NCBI GenBank assembly: GCA_050011315.1
Contig: JBEKJI010000002.1
Location: forward strand, 62,001 to 126,000
From: Fen-549 sp050011315
GTDB lineage: Bacteria; Actinomycetota; Thermoleophilia; Gaiellales; Gaiellaceae
DNA: 64,000 nt
Reading direction: 5' to 3'
The notes under the pieces were generated by a model, which did not search any database, had not been told where the DNA came from, and was given only the letters and a program-made list of their open reading frames with translations. A program made the position numbers and the translations under genes. Positions 42,504-51,694 of this stretch are shown here, in pieces; position 1 is the stretch's first letter, and each line of letters starts with the position of its first letter.

Positions 42504-44291
42504 TTACTCGACGATGTACTTCGCGTCGATTTCCGGGACGTATCTCTCACCCATTTGTGCCTCATAGGTCTTTGTGCCCACGACGGTGCCGTAGATCGTT
42601 AACTTGTCACCTTCGGCGCCGCGCACGTGACCCGTGTAGTTCACCCAGACCTCGTCTGTCCAGATGTCGTAGCCCATGTCCGTCACGGAGAAAAGCATCA
42701 TCCCGCCCCCATAGCTGCTCTCCTGAATCTGGAAGATCTCGCCGTAATACTTGACCCTGGTTCCGGCATATCCGTCCGCGTTCTTGTTCAGCTGGTTGAA
42801 GGGGATGGTGGTGCAAGCATTCATGAACGTCTGCCGACGGACTGCACGCTGCTGAGAAATTTCCGCCGTACTCAGACGCCGGACGACCGTGATTCGCGTG
42901 TAACGGCTGGCGAGTCCGGTCTTGTCGGCTCGAACACCGAACACGTTTTCGCCTTGGGAAAGTTGAACCGTCAGTTCGAAGCGATTGCCGGTTACGGACG
43001 CGCTGCGCCCGGAGACCCTGACTCGCGCACCCGGCGTCGTTCGCCCCTTGATTGTGTAGGTCGGCTGGCGCACGGTTATGCCTCCCTGCCCGCCCTGGAG
43101 AGAAAGCACGACCGGAGGAAGCTGGCGGACAATCGTCAGCGTCTGTTTTTTCACAGACATCCCACTCTTTATTGCTTGGACGTTGACCACGTTCTCGCCG
43201 TCGCGAAGAGGGACCACGAGCGAGAACTGCCGCCCTTGACGGGAGGAAGCCTTCCCGTTCACCGTGACTCGAGCATCGCTCGAAGCCGTACCGACGATCT
43301 TGTAGCTGGCCTCAGTCGTGACATCCCGCGCGCCCGCGGGCTGAGTAAGCGAGAGCGTGAGTACTGGCTTCTTGGCCGCTGTTTTCGACGAGTTCGGGCT
43401 TCCGGCGACCGTTCCGATGATGATCAGGAGGACGAGCAGGCCGAATAATGACCCGCCCGCAATCAGAGCGATCCTCGCCGGCCGTGAACGCTCTCTCCAC
43501 CAGATCAGAGGTTGACTACTGGCGAGGCGCGAGCCTGGCGCCTTGATCTCCTTAACCTTGGCCGTCGGATCGAGAGCGAGCAGCTCGCGCCGCCGGGTTC
43601 CGAGCTCCTCCGTATTCGCCTCTGCTGCCGCAAGATTCGCTTCCGCCTGATCGACGCTATGTGTATCTGCCTCGACCTCTTCGAGACGAGCCGAAGCCTG
43701 CTCGATCTCGGAGCGATCGGCGGTTACGCGCTTGAGCTCTTTCTCCGCAACATCGAGGCGCTGTTTATACGTGCGCAACGACTCGGATGCGTTTTTCGCA
43801 GCTGTATTGATATTGGCCGCAACCTGATGAGCGGTGGCGGCGGGTACGCCTCGGAAGCTGACGACGCTGTCGAAGCGCGGCGTGCTCAGAAGAAGAAGTC
43901 CCTCGGGTATTCCAGAGCTCTTACCTTTCTGAGTTGAGGTTGACATCTCAACAGTCGCCTTGATGTCGATAGAAAGTGGGACTGTGCCCTCCGGCGCCTC
44001 GAGCCGGTTGTCGTAGAGGCGAACTGACGCGAGTCGAGCAAGAAGTTCTCCGTTCCGAGCCTCTTCGACCTTTCGCTTCGCCCCAGTAACGCGAGAGTCG
44101 TACCCGCTTGTTGCGGATCGAAGCTGTGATTGCGCTTCTTTGAGCGTCTTCTCACGAGCTCGCTTCGCTTGGGCGAGCTTCTGTGTCGCCGAGCGCAGAG
44201 CGGCAACGTGAGCTTCCTCTACTTCTTTCAGCCGGAGTCGAGCCTCGCGGATCGCTTTCACACGCGTCTGGTAATCCGTCGTCTGTGGCAT
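42504..44291 (-). CDS. Membrane-anchored coiled-coil protein with Ig-like repeats
   Basis: 595 residues. An N-terminal coiled coil (about 1-90) is followed by a PH-like region (ASVRLYDNRLEAPEGTVPL). A second coiled coil (about 170-240) leads to a single membrane helix (RPARIALIAGGSLFGLLVLL, then IIIGTVAG). Two Ig/bacterial-fold beta repeats follow (TLSLTQPAG ... GSVDSP-like; SYKIVGTASSDARVTVNGKASSRQGRQFSLVVPLRDGENVVNVQAIKSG and YTIKGRTTPGARVRVSGRSASVTGNRFELTVQLSQGENVFGVRADKTG). A C-terminal OB-like domain (TRVKYYGEIFQIQ, WVNYTGHVRG, YGTVVGTKTYEAQMG) ends it. The overall architecture is unfamiliar to me. Likely a sensor or structural protein across the membrane. Confidence 0.6.
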   Translation of the reverse strand: MPQTTDYQTRVKAIREARLRLKEVEEAHVAALRSATQKLAQAKRAREKTLKEAQSQLRSATSGYDSRVTGAKRKVEEARNGELLARLASVRLYDNRLEAPEGTVPLSIDIKATVEMSTSTQKGKSSGIPEGLLLLSTPRFDSVVSFRGVPAATAHQVAANINTAAKNASESLRTYKQRLDVAEKELKRVTADRSEIEQASARLEEVEADTHSVDQAEANLAAAEANTEELGTRRRELLALDPTAKVKEIKAPGSRLASSQPLIWWRERSRPARIALIAGGSLFGLLVLLIIIGTVAGSPNSSKTAAKKPVLTLSLTQPAGARDVTTEASYKIVGTASSDARVTVNGKASSRQGRQFSLVVPLRDGENVVNVQAIKSGMSVKKQTLTIVRQLPPVVLSLQGGQGGITVRQPTYTIKGRTTPGARVRVSGRSASVTGNRFELTVQLSQGENVFGVRADKTGLASRYTRITVVRRLSTAEISQQRAVRRQTFMNACTTIPFNQLNKNADGYAGTRVKYYGEIFQIQESSYGGGMMLFSVTDMGYDIWTDEVWVNYTGHVRGAEGDKLTIYGTVVGTKTYEAQMGERYVPEIDAKYIVE

Positions 44292-44511
44292 CTCTCGCGC
44301 CTCCGGCTAGGTCTTGGGTGTCCGAGAGGAAGTTAACCCACGTCAACACAAGAGTAAAGAGCGACTGGGGCTCGGGAGGGTTCATGGTGGCGCGAAACTT
44401 CCAATCAGAGTCCTAAGACGCAGTTTCGTGCCGAATCAACGCCGCTCCGTGAGATCTCGCGCAGCTGGTGCTTCTCCGTTTCCGGCCGAGCGCCGCTGAG
44501 CGCGGCCAGGC

Positions 44512-46365
44512 TCAGGCAGCGCCGGCCTTGTGCAGCTGCGCGTAGATCTGGCGCGCGGTCTTCTCCGGTAGGTTCGGTACCGCGATCAGCTCGTCCACAG
44601 TCGCCGCCAGGAAGCGCTCCGGTGAGCCGAAGTGGTTCAGGATCGCCCGCCTCCGTGCCGGCCCGACTCCGCGCAACTCGTCGAAAAGAGAGGCGAAGGA
44701 CTCGTTCGAGCGGCGCTGGCGGTGATATCCGATCGCAAAGCGATGCGCCTCGTCGCGCAGCCGCTGCAGCAGCTGCAGGCCGGGAGAGTGGCGGTCGAGG
44801 CGCACCGGCACGGGGCTCCCCGGGAGGAACACCTCCTCCTCGCGCTTGGCCAGCGAGACGGCGGCGATTCTCTCGGTCTCGGGCGCCTCGCCGAGCGCCT
44901 CCAGCGCGGCGCCCAGCTGACCCCTGCCACCGTCGACGACGACCAGGTTCGGCAGCGCCTGGAAGCTCTCGTCGAACTCTCCCTCGCTCGCCTCTCCGAG
45001 GCGGCTGAAGCGGCGCCCGATCGCCTCTTTCATGCCGGCGACGTCGCTCTGCCCGGCAAGCGAGCGCAAGGAGAATTTGCGGTAGTGCGCCTTGTAGGGA
45101 ATGCCGTCACGGAAGACGACCATCGAGGCGACCGGCGAAGCCTCCTGCAGGTTGGAGACGTCGAAGCACTCGATCCTGATCGGCAGGCTCTCGAGGTTGA
45201 GCGCTTCGCGTAGCTCCTCCAGCGCCTCGATCCGGCGCAGGCGCCCGGCCTCGCGCGAGCGCAGCTCGTTGACCAGCGCCAGCCTCGCGTTCTCCGTCGC
45301 CAGCTCCTGCAGGCGGCGCTTCTCGCCTCGTGCCGGCGCCCGCAGCTCAACCCGGGCGCCGCGGAGCTCACTCAGGTACTCGGCCACCGCTTCCAGCCCC
45401 GTCGTCGCCGGCGGCACGACAACGAGCGGCGGAATCGACGCTGCGCCGGTGTAGTACTCGAGGCAGAAGGCCTCGACCAGGGCGCTCTCGTCCTGCACCG
45501 CCACCCCCTCGAGGTGGAAGGCGTAGCGGTCGACCATGCGCCCGCCGCGAAGCGGGAACACTTGCACGGCGGCGCGCTCGCCCTCGACGGCCAGCCCGAG
45601 CACGTCCGCGTTGCCCTCCGAGGGACGATCGGCGGCCTGGCGCTCGAGCAGGTGCCTGATCGCGACCAGCCGGTTGCGGTAGCGGGCGGCCTCCTCGAAG
45701 CGCTGCTCGTCGGCCGCCTCGCTCATAGATCGCTCCAGCTGCTCCTGAATCGGCTCGGTTCGCCCGGAAAGAAACTCGATCACGCCGTCGATCAGAGCGC
45801 CGTACTCCTCGCGGGAGATCAGCCCCACGCAGGGCGCATAGCAGCGGTCGATGTGGTAATCGAGACATGGAATCCCCGAGCGGCGACCCGGTTTCGGGCC
45901 CTCGCAGGGCCGGAAGCGAAAAGCCCTGTTGAGCACGTCGAGCGTCCCGCGCACCTTCTTCGCACTGGCGTAGGGACCGAAGTAGAGGACGCCGCGACGG
46001 TGGCGCTCGCGCGTGAACATGACGCGCGGAAAGTCGTCCTCGATCGTGACTGCGATGTAGGGGAACGACTTGTCGTCGCGCAGGCGAACGTTGAAGGGTG
46101 GGCGGTGGCGCTTGACGAGGATCTGCTCGAGATGGAGCGCCTCGACCTCGTTGCGGGTCACGATCGTCTCGATCTCGGCCACGCGCCCGGCCAGGCGAGC
46201 GATTCCGGGACGCCCGTCGCCAGAGCGCTGGAAGTAGCTGCGCACGCGCGAGCGCAGCGACTTCGCCTTACCCACGTAGAGGACTTCGCCGTCTTCGCTG
46301 TGAAAGAGGTAGACGCCCGGAGAAGCCGGAAGCGTCCGCAGCTGCTCGTTGAGCGGCCTGGCCAT
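44512..46365 (-). CDS. uvrC: Excinuclease ABC subunit C
   Basis: Makes both incisions in nucleotide excision repair after UvrAB damage loading. 617 residues. The N-terminal GIY-YIG nuclease (SPGVYLFHSEDGEVLYVGKAKSLRSRVRSYF) makes the 3' cut. A UVR domain follows (FLSGRTEPIQEQLERSMSEAADEQRFEEAARYRNRLVAI). The RNase-H-like half carries ECFDVSNLQEASPVASMVVF, VVDGGRGQLGAAL and LRDEAHRFAIGYHRQRR. Tandem HhH motifs end it (GVGPARRRAILNHFGSPERFLAATVDELIAVPNLPEKTARQIYAQLH). It is alone here; UvrA and UvrB are not in the window. The 220-nt gap before it shows nothing. Confidence 0.96.
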   Translation of the reverse strand: MARPLNEQLRTLPASPGVYLFHSEDGEVLYVGKAKSLRSRVRSYFQRSGDGRPGIARLAGRVAEIETIVTRNEVEALHLEQILVKRHRPPFNVRLRDDKSFPYIAVTIEDDFPRVMFTRERHRRGVLYFGPYASAKKVRGTLDVLNRAFRFRPCEGPKPGRRSGIPCLDYHIDRCYAPCVGLISREEYGALIDGVIEFLSGRTEPIQEQLERSMSEAADEQRFEEAARYRNRLVAIRHLLERQAADRPSEGNADVLGLAVEGERAAVQVFPLRGGRMVDRYAFHLEGVAVQDESALVEAFCLEYYTGAASIPPLVVVPPATTGLEAVAEYLSELRGARVELRAPARGEKRRLQELATENARLALVNELRSREAGRLRRIEALEELREALNLESLPIRIECFDVSNLQEASPVASMVVFRDGIPYKAHYRKFSLRSLAGQSDVAGMKEAIGRRFSRLGEASEGEFDESFQALPNLVVVDGGRGQLGAALEALGEAPETERIAAVSLAKREEEVFLPGSPVPVRLDRHSPGLQLLQRLRDEAHRFAIGYHRQRRSNESFASLFDELRGVGPARRRAILNHFGSPERFLAATVDELIAVPNLPEKTARQIYAQLHKAGAA

Positions 46366-46391
46366 GGTGCTCCCGTCAGCCTAGCCCGCGC

Positions 46392-46787
46392 TCAGAGGTA
46401 TGTGTGCTGCTCGCGCCAGATGCGCCAGATCGCGTAACCGCAAATCGGAAAGACGAGCAGCCAGGCGACGCCGCTGAGGCCGTTGATGTTCAAGCGGTGA
46501 GCCCCGAACAGGCGCGCGCCGAAGTAAACGGCGAGATTCGTGATCACGATCAGGATCGCAAGGTAGAAAGCCCACTGCGCACGAGCCGGCCAGAGCGCGA
46601 TCTCCGAGCGCCGGCCTCGCCAGAGCAGGAAGAGAAAGTAGGCGATGGCGAGAAAGAAGGCGATCTGCAGCAACGCCGAAACGACGACCAGCGTCGCGTA
46701 GAGCTGAAAAACCATCACGATCGCGACGATCGCCAGGATGATCGCGAAGGCGCGGAGCGTCGGGTGCCTGTCGCCCGGAGTCCTCAC
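46392..46787 (-). CDS. Small four-helix membrane protein
   Basis: 131 residues from GTG 46787. Four predicted membrane segments (residues about 10-30, 33-52, 66-85 and 100-122). The C-terminus ends in basic/aromatic residues (RIWREQHTYL). TAAAGA lies 7 nt before the GTG, a leaderless-type pattern. The open frame extends upstream but becomes charged and unlike a signal. No family is recognised; the fold looks like DUF-type integral membrane proteins. Confidence 0.55.
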   Translation of the reverse strand: MRTPGDRHPTLRAFAIILAIVAIVMVFQLYATLVVVSALLQIAFFLAIAYFLFLLWRGRRSEIALWPARAQWAFYLAILIVITNLAVYFGARLFGAHRLNINGLSGVAWLLVFPICGYAIWRIWREQHTYL

Positions 46788-46894
46788 AACGGCTTCTTTA
46801 GCCCAGACGCCGTCCGGGCTCGGTTTCCGCAAGGCTCGGTACGGTATAAGAAGATCACGGAGACAAGCTACCTGGCGAGAGAGGACGACGCGAG

Positions 46895-47353
46895 ATGATC
46901 GAGGAAGGCACGACGGCACCGGACTTCGAGCTCGAGACCGACGCCGGCGAAATGGTCCGCCTCTCGGACTTTAGAGGCAAGCCGGTGATCCTCTACTTCT
47001 ATCCCCGGGACAACACGCCCGGCTGCACCAAGGAGGCTTGCGATATCCGCGACGCCTGGAGCGAGTTCGAGCGCCGCGGCGCGGTCGTGCTCGGGATCAG
47101 CCCCGACAATGTCGCCTCGCACGTGCGCTTCAAAACCAAGTACCAGCTGCCCTTCACTCTCCTCGCCGATACCGAGCACGACGTTGCGAAGCTCTACGGC
47201 ACCTGGCGGCCCAAACGAATGGCCGGCAAGAGCTTCCTCGGCATCATCCGCTCGACCTTCCTGATCGACGCCGAGGGCAAGGTCGCCAAGGTCTGGCCCA
47301 AGGTCGACCCGGCCAAGCACGCGGACTGGGTGCTAGCGGAGCTCCCAGAGTAG
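46895..47353 (+). CDS. bcp: Bcp/PrxQ-type peroxiredoxin
   Basis: 152 residues. A thiol peroxidase that reduces hydroperoxides in the cytoplasm. Features: APDFELETDAGEMVRLSDFRGKPVILYFYPRDNTPGCTKEACDIRDAW holds both the peroxidatic Cys (PGCTKEAC, first Cys) and the resolving Cys 4 residues later. GISPDNVASHVRFKTKYQLPFTLLAD and RSTFLIDAEGKVAKVWPKV complete the family pattern. GAGAGGACG lies upstream of the ATG, a usable ribosome binding site. Confidence 0.95.
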   Translation: MIEEGTTAPDFELETDAGEMVRLSDFRGKPVILYFYPRDNTPGCTKEACDIRDAWSEFERRGAVVLGISPDNVASHVRFKTKYQLPFTLLADTEHDVAKLYGTWRPKRMAGKSFLGIIRSTFLIDAEGKVAKVWPKVDPAKHADWVLAELPE

Positions 47354-47450
47354 AGGTTGCCGCTTGAGAGAAGCGCCGACACCATCGCTCCCGTAGCGAG
47401 CCGGCTCAACTCGGGTCTCTTCCGTCGTGCACGCGAACAACACGACATGC

Positions 47451-47831
47451 CTAGGTCGTTACTGTCGGATCCTCTATGACTGTCGTCGGCAGGAGGACGT
47501 CAAACGCAGCCAGGCGGCGATTCTCATCAAGAGAAAGAGTGCCAACCGACGTTTTCGTCCGTATCGGATAGCGAGTGGACGCGAGCCTTAAGTAAAACGC
47601 GTCGACCTCATCGTCATATGACCAATGCATGTCGTCGAATTGCTTGTATTGCTCTATTTCGACAATCCCAACCTGTTCCCGAAGCCCGATTATCTCGACG
47701 CTGACAAGGGTTCCGAAATCATCGATGTCGAGCGCACACTCGAAGTCCATCGTTTCAGTCTTGGCGATATCCGAGAAGACGACTCGAACCGAGCTCTCCG
47801 TCCGCGTCACAACCGGAAGAGAACTATTCAC
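47451..47831 (-). CDS. DUF2283-type protein
   Basis: 126 residues from GTG 47831. The C-terminal half has the DUF2283 pattern (WSYDDEVDAFYLRLASTRYPIRTKTSVGTLSLDENRRLAAFDVLLP), a short beta-sheet unit of unknown role. The N-terminal half is another small beta region (FECALDIDDFGTLVSVEIIGL). Base composition is less GC-rich than in the neighbours, suggesting transfer. It sits 74 nt downstream of tRNA-Leu. A function cannot be given. Confidence 0.7.
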   Translation of the reverse strand: MNSSLPVVTRTESSVRVVFSDIAKTETMDFECALDIDDFGTLVSVEIIGLREQVGIVEIEQYKQFDDMHWSYDDEVDAFYLRLASTRYPIRTKTSVGTLSLDENRRLAAFDVLLPTTVIEDPTVTT

Positions 47832-47905
47832 GACTTGCCTCGGCGCGCACTCATGATCTTGTTCGAAGTCCTGCTGACGACTATCGCTCCGTCATTCTGT
47901 CGCTA

Positions 47906-47989
47906 TGCGGATGAAGGGACTTGAACCCCCACGAGCTTTCGCTCACACGGACCTGAACCGTGCGCGTCTACCAATTCCGCCACATCCGC
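47906..47989 (-). tRNA. tRNA-Leu (anticodon CAG)
   Basis: 84 nt with a long variable arm on the minus strand. Acceptor GCGGATG/CATCCGC, anticodon loop TTCAGGT (CAG), variable arm GTGAGCGAAAGCTCGT, T arm GGGGG-TTCAAGT-CCCTT. The discriminator is A. No CCA is encoded. Confidence 0.97.
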
Positions 47990-48117
47990 GCGGAACGACA
48001 TTCTAGCCACCGTACCGAGCAAGAACTTCAACTCACCCCGAAGTTGCCTCGGTCTTCGCAAACCCTTACGCGGCGTTAGGCTGTTTCTTCGCCGGTCCGC
48101 GTAGGATTGGCGCTGCC

Positions 48118-50616
48118 GTGAAGGTTTTTCTCCTGGTAACCGCCTGTCTTTTCGCCCTTTCGGCCGCCGGTAGCGCAGCCACGAAAGAGGCCGCGTCGCC
48201 ACTCACCGAGGTGATCGTGACACTATCCTCTCCCCCGCTCGCCGGCGCCGAGACGAGCGGGCGGTCGAGTACCTCGGCCGTGACGACGCCAGCCCGCACG
48301 CTCGACCTCCACTCGCTGTCGAGCAGCCGCTACCTCGAACGCCTCGCCACGGAACAGGACGCCCTCTCGCGCCGGATCGAGGCGTCGATTCCGCAAGCGG
48401 ACGTTCGCTGGCGCTACCGCATCGTCGCGGACGCGGTCGCGGTCGCGCTGCCTGCCGGCGAGGTCGCCCGCCTGGCTCGCGTTCCCGGGGTTGCTCACGT
48501 CTATTCCTCGTATCGATATGTCCGGCTCGAGAGCACTCCGCCCCCAAACGTCGCGCTGATCGGCGCGCCGGATCTCTGGGGTGCCGACCTCGCCAATGCC
48601 GGCCAGGGCGTCAAGATCGGCATCATCGACGACGGCATCGATCAGACGCATCCGTACTTCAATCCAACCGGATACACGATGCCCGCCGGCTTCCCGAAGG
48701 GCGACACCGCCTACACGACGGCGAAAGTGATCGTCGCCCGCGCATTTCCACCGCCGGGCTTCACCTATGCGAACGCCTCGCTGCCGTTCGATCCGAGCTT
48801 CTCCTCTCACGGCACCCTCGTCGCCGGCATCGCGGCCGGGAATGACAACACGGTTGCGAACTTCAGCGGCAGCGCGCACATGCTCTCGGGCGTCGCTCCC
48901 CGCGCCTACCTGGGCAACTACAGGGCGATGACGATTCCTACTTCCAACTTCGGTTTGAACGGGAACTCGGCGGAGATCGTCGCCGCGGTCGAAGCCGCCG
49001 TCTCGGACGGGATGAACGTGATCAACCTCTCACTCGGTGAGCCTGATGTAGATCCTCGTAACGACATCGTCGCCCAGGCCTTGAACGCCGCCAGCGCGGC
49101 GGGAGTGGTTGTCGCGGTCGCGGCCGGGAACGAGTTCGGCGAGAATGGAGGGGGCTCGGTCGACTCTCCGGGAACCGCAGCCCAGGCGATCACCGTCGCC
49201 GCCTCCAGCGGCGGTAGTGTAGGGACGAGTACCGACCGGATGGCGTCGTTCTCGTCCAGCGGCCCGACTCCCTTCGGTCTCCTGCTCAAGCCCGATCTCA
49301 GTGCTCCGGGCACGAACATCGTCTCCTCGGTTCCGGCCAGCTCGGGCCTTTGGGACTATGAGAGCGGAACGAGCATGGCCACACCACACGTCGCGGGTGC
49401 GGCGGCTTTGCTTCGTCAGCTTCATCCCACCTGGACCGTCGCCCAGATCAAGTCGGCGCTCGTTCTCACCGCCGCGCCCGTGACGACTCCCAGCGGCCTC
49501 GAGGTATCGCCGCTACGCGAGGGAGGCGGGCGTGTCGCTCTGGCGGTCGCAGATCAACCGCTTATCTTCGCTTCTCCGTCCTCTGTCAGCTTCGGCTTCC
49601 TGAAACGCGGTCAGAGCCTGGTGAAAAACATCGATATCAGCGATGCCGGCCCCCCCGTCGGATCCTGCGAGGTGAGCATCCAGCCCGACGAGTCGGCCGC
49701 CGGCGTCTCCTTGCAAGCGCCGACTTCAGCGACAGTCCCAGGCACCCTGCAGCTCGACGCTACGGCGGCGGCCGGAGCACACACCGGCAATGTCGACGGT
49801 TGGATAGGCCTCACTTGCGCCGGCCAGATGCGACGGATTCCCTTCTGGCTGCGCGTCTCGACTCCTCAGCTCGGCCGCAAGAAGGCGATCAAGCTCGTCC
49901 ACGCCGCCACCTACCAGGGAAACACCAAAAAGAAGACGGCGCTGGTCGATCGCTACCTCTACCCCGAGCGCGTCCCCGGTCTACCGACCCTCCTCAAGGG
50001 GCCCGAGCAGGTCTTCCGTCTCACCCTCAAGAGCTCCATTCAGAACTTCGGCGTCGTTGTTCTCTCGCACGCCCGCGGTGTCTCGGTCTCGCCCAGGATC
50101 GTGCTCGGATCGAGCGAGGACAGGCTCGCAGGCCTCACCGCACTTCCGGTAAACGTCAATCCATACGTGGACCTGTATGGAAGCGTGGAACCGGTTGCCG
50201 GCGTGCTTCGACCCGGCCCCGGCCTCTACGAGATCGTCTTCGACACCACCTCGGCAGCGAGGGCCGGACGTTTCCGCTTCCACCTCTGGATCAACGACCG
50301 CACGCCTCCGCGCATCCGGTTGCTGTCACGTATGAAGGGCCTCGTGACGGTGCGAATCACCGACGCCGGCGCGGGCGTCGATCCTCTCTCGATCTCGGCG
50401 ACATCCGGCTCGAAGTCTTTCAAGGTCTCGTTCGACTCCCGTACCGGCAAGGCGAAGATCAACGTCGCCTCGCTCGTGGCCGGTGGCACATTGGTCGTCC
50501 GTGTATCCGATTACCAGGAATCGAAGAACGATGAGAACGCGGGCGCGCTTCTGCCGAACACCCGCGAGATCCGCTTCGCGGTTCCGGCCGGCACGAGTAA
50601 GAGTGCTTCGCGCTAG
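48118..50616 (+). CDS. Secreted subtilisin-like serine protease (S8 family)
   Basis: 832 residues from GTG 48118. A signal peptide (VFLLVTACLFALSAAGSA) is followed by an I9-like propeptide (about 30-135) and the S8 domain. The triad: Asp171 in VKIGIIDDGIDQTHP, His231 in SSHGTLVAGIAAG, Ser419 in SGTSMATPHVAGAAALL. Asn338 in AVAAGNEFG is the oxyanion residue. After residue about 470 come beta-rich domains (fibronectin-like/PA-less) to the end, which could bind substrate or wall. The end overlaps the convergent small membrane gene by 4 nt. Extracellular protein degradation is expected. Confidence 0.93.
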   Translation: MKVFLLVTACLFALSAAGSAATKEAASPLTEVIVTLSSPPLAGAETSGRSSTSAVTTPARTLDLHSLSSSRYLERLATEQDALSRRIEASIPQADVRWRYRIVADAVAVALPAGEVARLARVPGVAHVYSSYRYVRLESTPPPNVALIGAPDLWGADLANAGQGVKIGIIDDGIDQTHPYFNPTGYTMPAGFPKGDTAYTTAKVIVARAFPPPGFTYANASLPFDPSFSSHGTLVAGIAAGNDNTVANFSGSAHMLSGVAPRAYLGNYRAMTIPTSNFGLNGNSAEIVAAVEAAVSDGMNVINLSLGEPDVDPRNDIVAQALNAASAAGVVVAVAAGNEFGENGGGSVDSPGTAAQAITVAASSGGSVGTSTDRMASFSSSGPTPFGLLLKPDLSAPGTNIVSSVPASSGLWDYESGTSMATPHVAGAAALLRQLHPTWTVAQIKSALVLTAAPVTTPSGLEVSPLREGGGRVALAVADQPLIFASPSSVSFGFLKRGQSLVKNIDISDAGPPVGSCEVSIQPDESAAGVSLQAPTSATVPGTLQLDATAAAGAHTGNVDGWIGLTCAGQMRRIPFWLRVSTPQLGRKKAIKLVHAATYQGNTKKKTALVDRYLYPERVPGLPTLLKGPEQVFRLTLKSSIQNFGVVVLSHARGVSVSPRIVLGSSEDRLAGLTALPVNVNPYVDLYGSVEPVAGVLRPGPGLYEIVFDTTSAARAGRFRFHLWINDRTPPRIRLLSRMKGLVTVRITDAGAGVDPLSISATSGSKSFKVSFDSRTGKAKINVASLVAGGTLVVRVSDYQESKNDENAGALLPNTREIRFAVPAGTSKSASR

Positions 50617-50870
50617 TCGCGGTCTTCGATAGTCGGAAGGCGCTCGAGGTCTCGCACGACGCTTTCGGCGAAGGCTTCTCGCTCCTCGTCGAAGTCGCTT
50701 AACTCCTCGGTGTCCACCAATACCAGGTGCGAGCGGCGGCGGCGGCGCGCTTTCCTCGAAGCCCGCGCACCGTGACGGCCGACTCCGAGGTGCGGCAGCA
50801 AGCGCGGCCACTCGGCGGCAGCGAGCACCGCAAGCGCCGAGACGAACAGCCCCAAAACGATCCAACTCAC
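50613..50870 (-). CDS. Small membrane-anchored protein of unknown function
   Basis: 85 residues. One N-terminal membrane helix (SWIVLGLFVSALAVLAAA), then a very basic segment (GARASRKARRRRRSHLVL) and an acidic tail (DTEELSDFDEEREAFAESVV). The charge segregation suggests a membrane-tethered nucleic-acid or lipid contact, which is inference. It converges with the subtilase gene and overlaps its last 4 nt. Confidence 0.5.
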   Translation of the reverse strand: MSWIVLGLFVSALAVLAAAEWPRLLPHLGVGRHGARASRKARRRRRSHLVLVDTEELSDFDEEREAFAESVVRDLERLPTIEDRD

Positions 50871-50987
50871 AACTCGGATTGTACCGCCCCTGAACTCTTA
50901 GTAAACACTGCGAAATGCGGCGATTTTCTTACTCGGCTCTCAGTAGCGAGGGCTACTGTGAAGGTGTCTTGGTCGGATACTCGTGAT

Positions 50988-51152
50988 ATGTCGAACTGGT
51001 TGCCAATCTTTCCGTATCTCGTCTTCTGGGCGGTGTCCATGCAAGCGTTGCTGATCCGCGCGAGACTCGTTCCGCCGCTCTGCGCTCGCTGCGGGCGCTC
51101 CCGCGAAGGCCGCTATCTCGGCGAGAAGACCTGCGCCTGCTCGCGGCACTGA
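50988..51152 (+). CDS. Small membrane protein with zinc-knuckle tail
   Basis: 54 residues from ATG 50988 (MSNWLPIFPYLVFWAVSMQA ...). One hydrophobic segment is followed by PPLCARCGRSREGRYLGEKTCACSRH, a CxxC plus CxC metal site. GATACT lies 6 nt before the ATG. A longer frame from 50727 is antisense to the preceding gene. A strong terminator (51307-51340) follows on the same strand. Confidence 0.45.
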   Translation: MSNWLPIFPYLVFWAVSMQALLIRARLVPPLCARCGRSREGRYLGEKTCACSRH

Positions 51153-51306
51153 AGGGGAACCGGTCGTTTTCACCGCACCGGGCCGCCCCCATCAGACCGA
51201 GACGTGGCGAACTGCACCTCCCTAAACGACTCCGACGCTTCGCCGCCGAGCCCGACCTGCGCGGGCACGGCACGCTTCGACTTTCGTATAGGCGTACGAG
51301 GGGGCT

Positions 51307-51340
51307 CGTGGGGGAAACCGGGTTTCCCCCACGTTTTCTC
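51307..51340 (+). terminator. Intrinsic terminator
   Basis: A perfect 12-bp stem CGTGGGGGAAAC/GTTTCCCCCACG (51307-51318 with 51322-51333), loop CGG, then TTTTCTC on the plus strand. It ends the small membrane gene transcript. It also lies at the 3' end of tRNA-Asn, but on that strand no T run follows. Confidence 0.8.
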
Positions 51341-51410
51341 CCCGGGTAGGACTCGAACCTACAACCCTCCGGTTAACAGCCGGATGCTCTACCAATTGAG
51401 CTACCGGGGA
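51338..51410 (-). tRNA. tRNA-Asn (anticodon GTT)
   Basis: A cloverleaf on the minus strand: acceptor TCCCCGG/CCGGGGA, anticodon stem TCCGG/CCGGA with loop CTGTTAA (anticodon GTT), T arm GTAGG-TTCGAGT-CCTAC. The discriminator is G. The 51411-51694 gap has only an imperfect inverted repeat near 51651-51692 (CCGCCGAAA/TTTCGGCGG), just 3' of dnaG. Confidence 0.97.
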
Positions 51411-51694
51411 AGGCAGCCAACGCCGGGATTCTAGCCAGAGCCAGGCGGATTCGAGCCCGGTGTCTCTCGTGTCTCGCGGGTCGCTCGTCGTGCGTGGCCG
51501 CCGCGACCGACACGGCGGGCGCGGCCCACTAAACGCCGTCCCCACCGCAAACCGGGCCCCGCAAACATCTCCGGCGAGTCCGCCACGCTGATAGGAGCAG
51601 ACGAGGCACGCGCGCCGAAGGCGCGGTGACTCGTTCGTAAAGGTCGTACCGCCGAAAGTCTAGGCCCGCGAAGCGAGCCGATTTTCGGCGGGAA

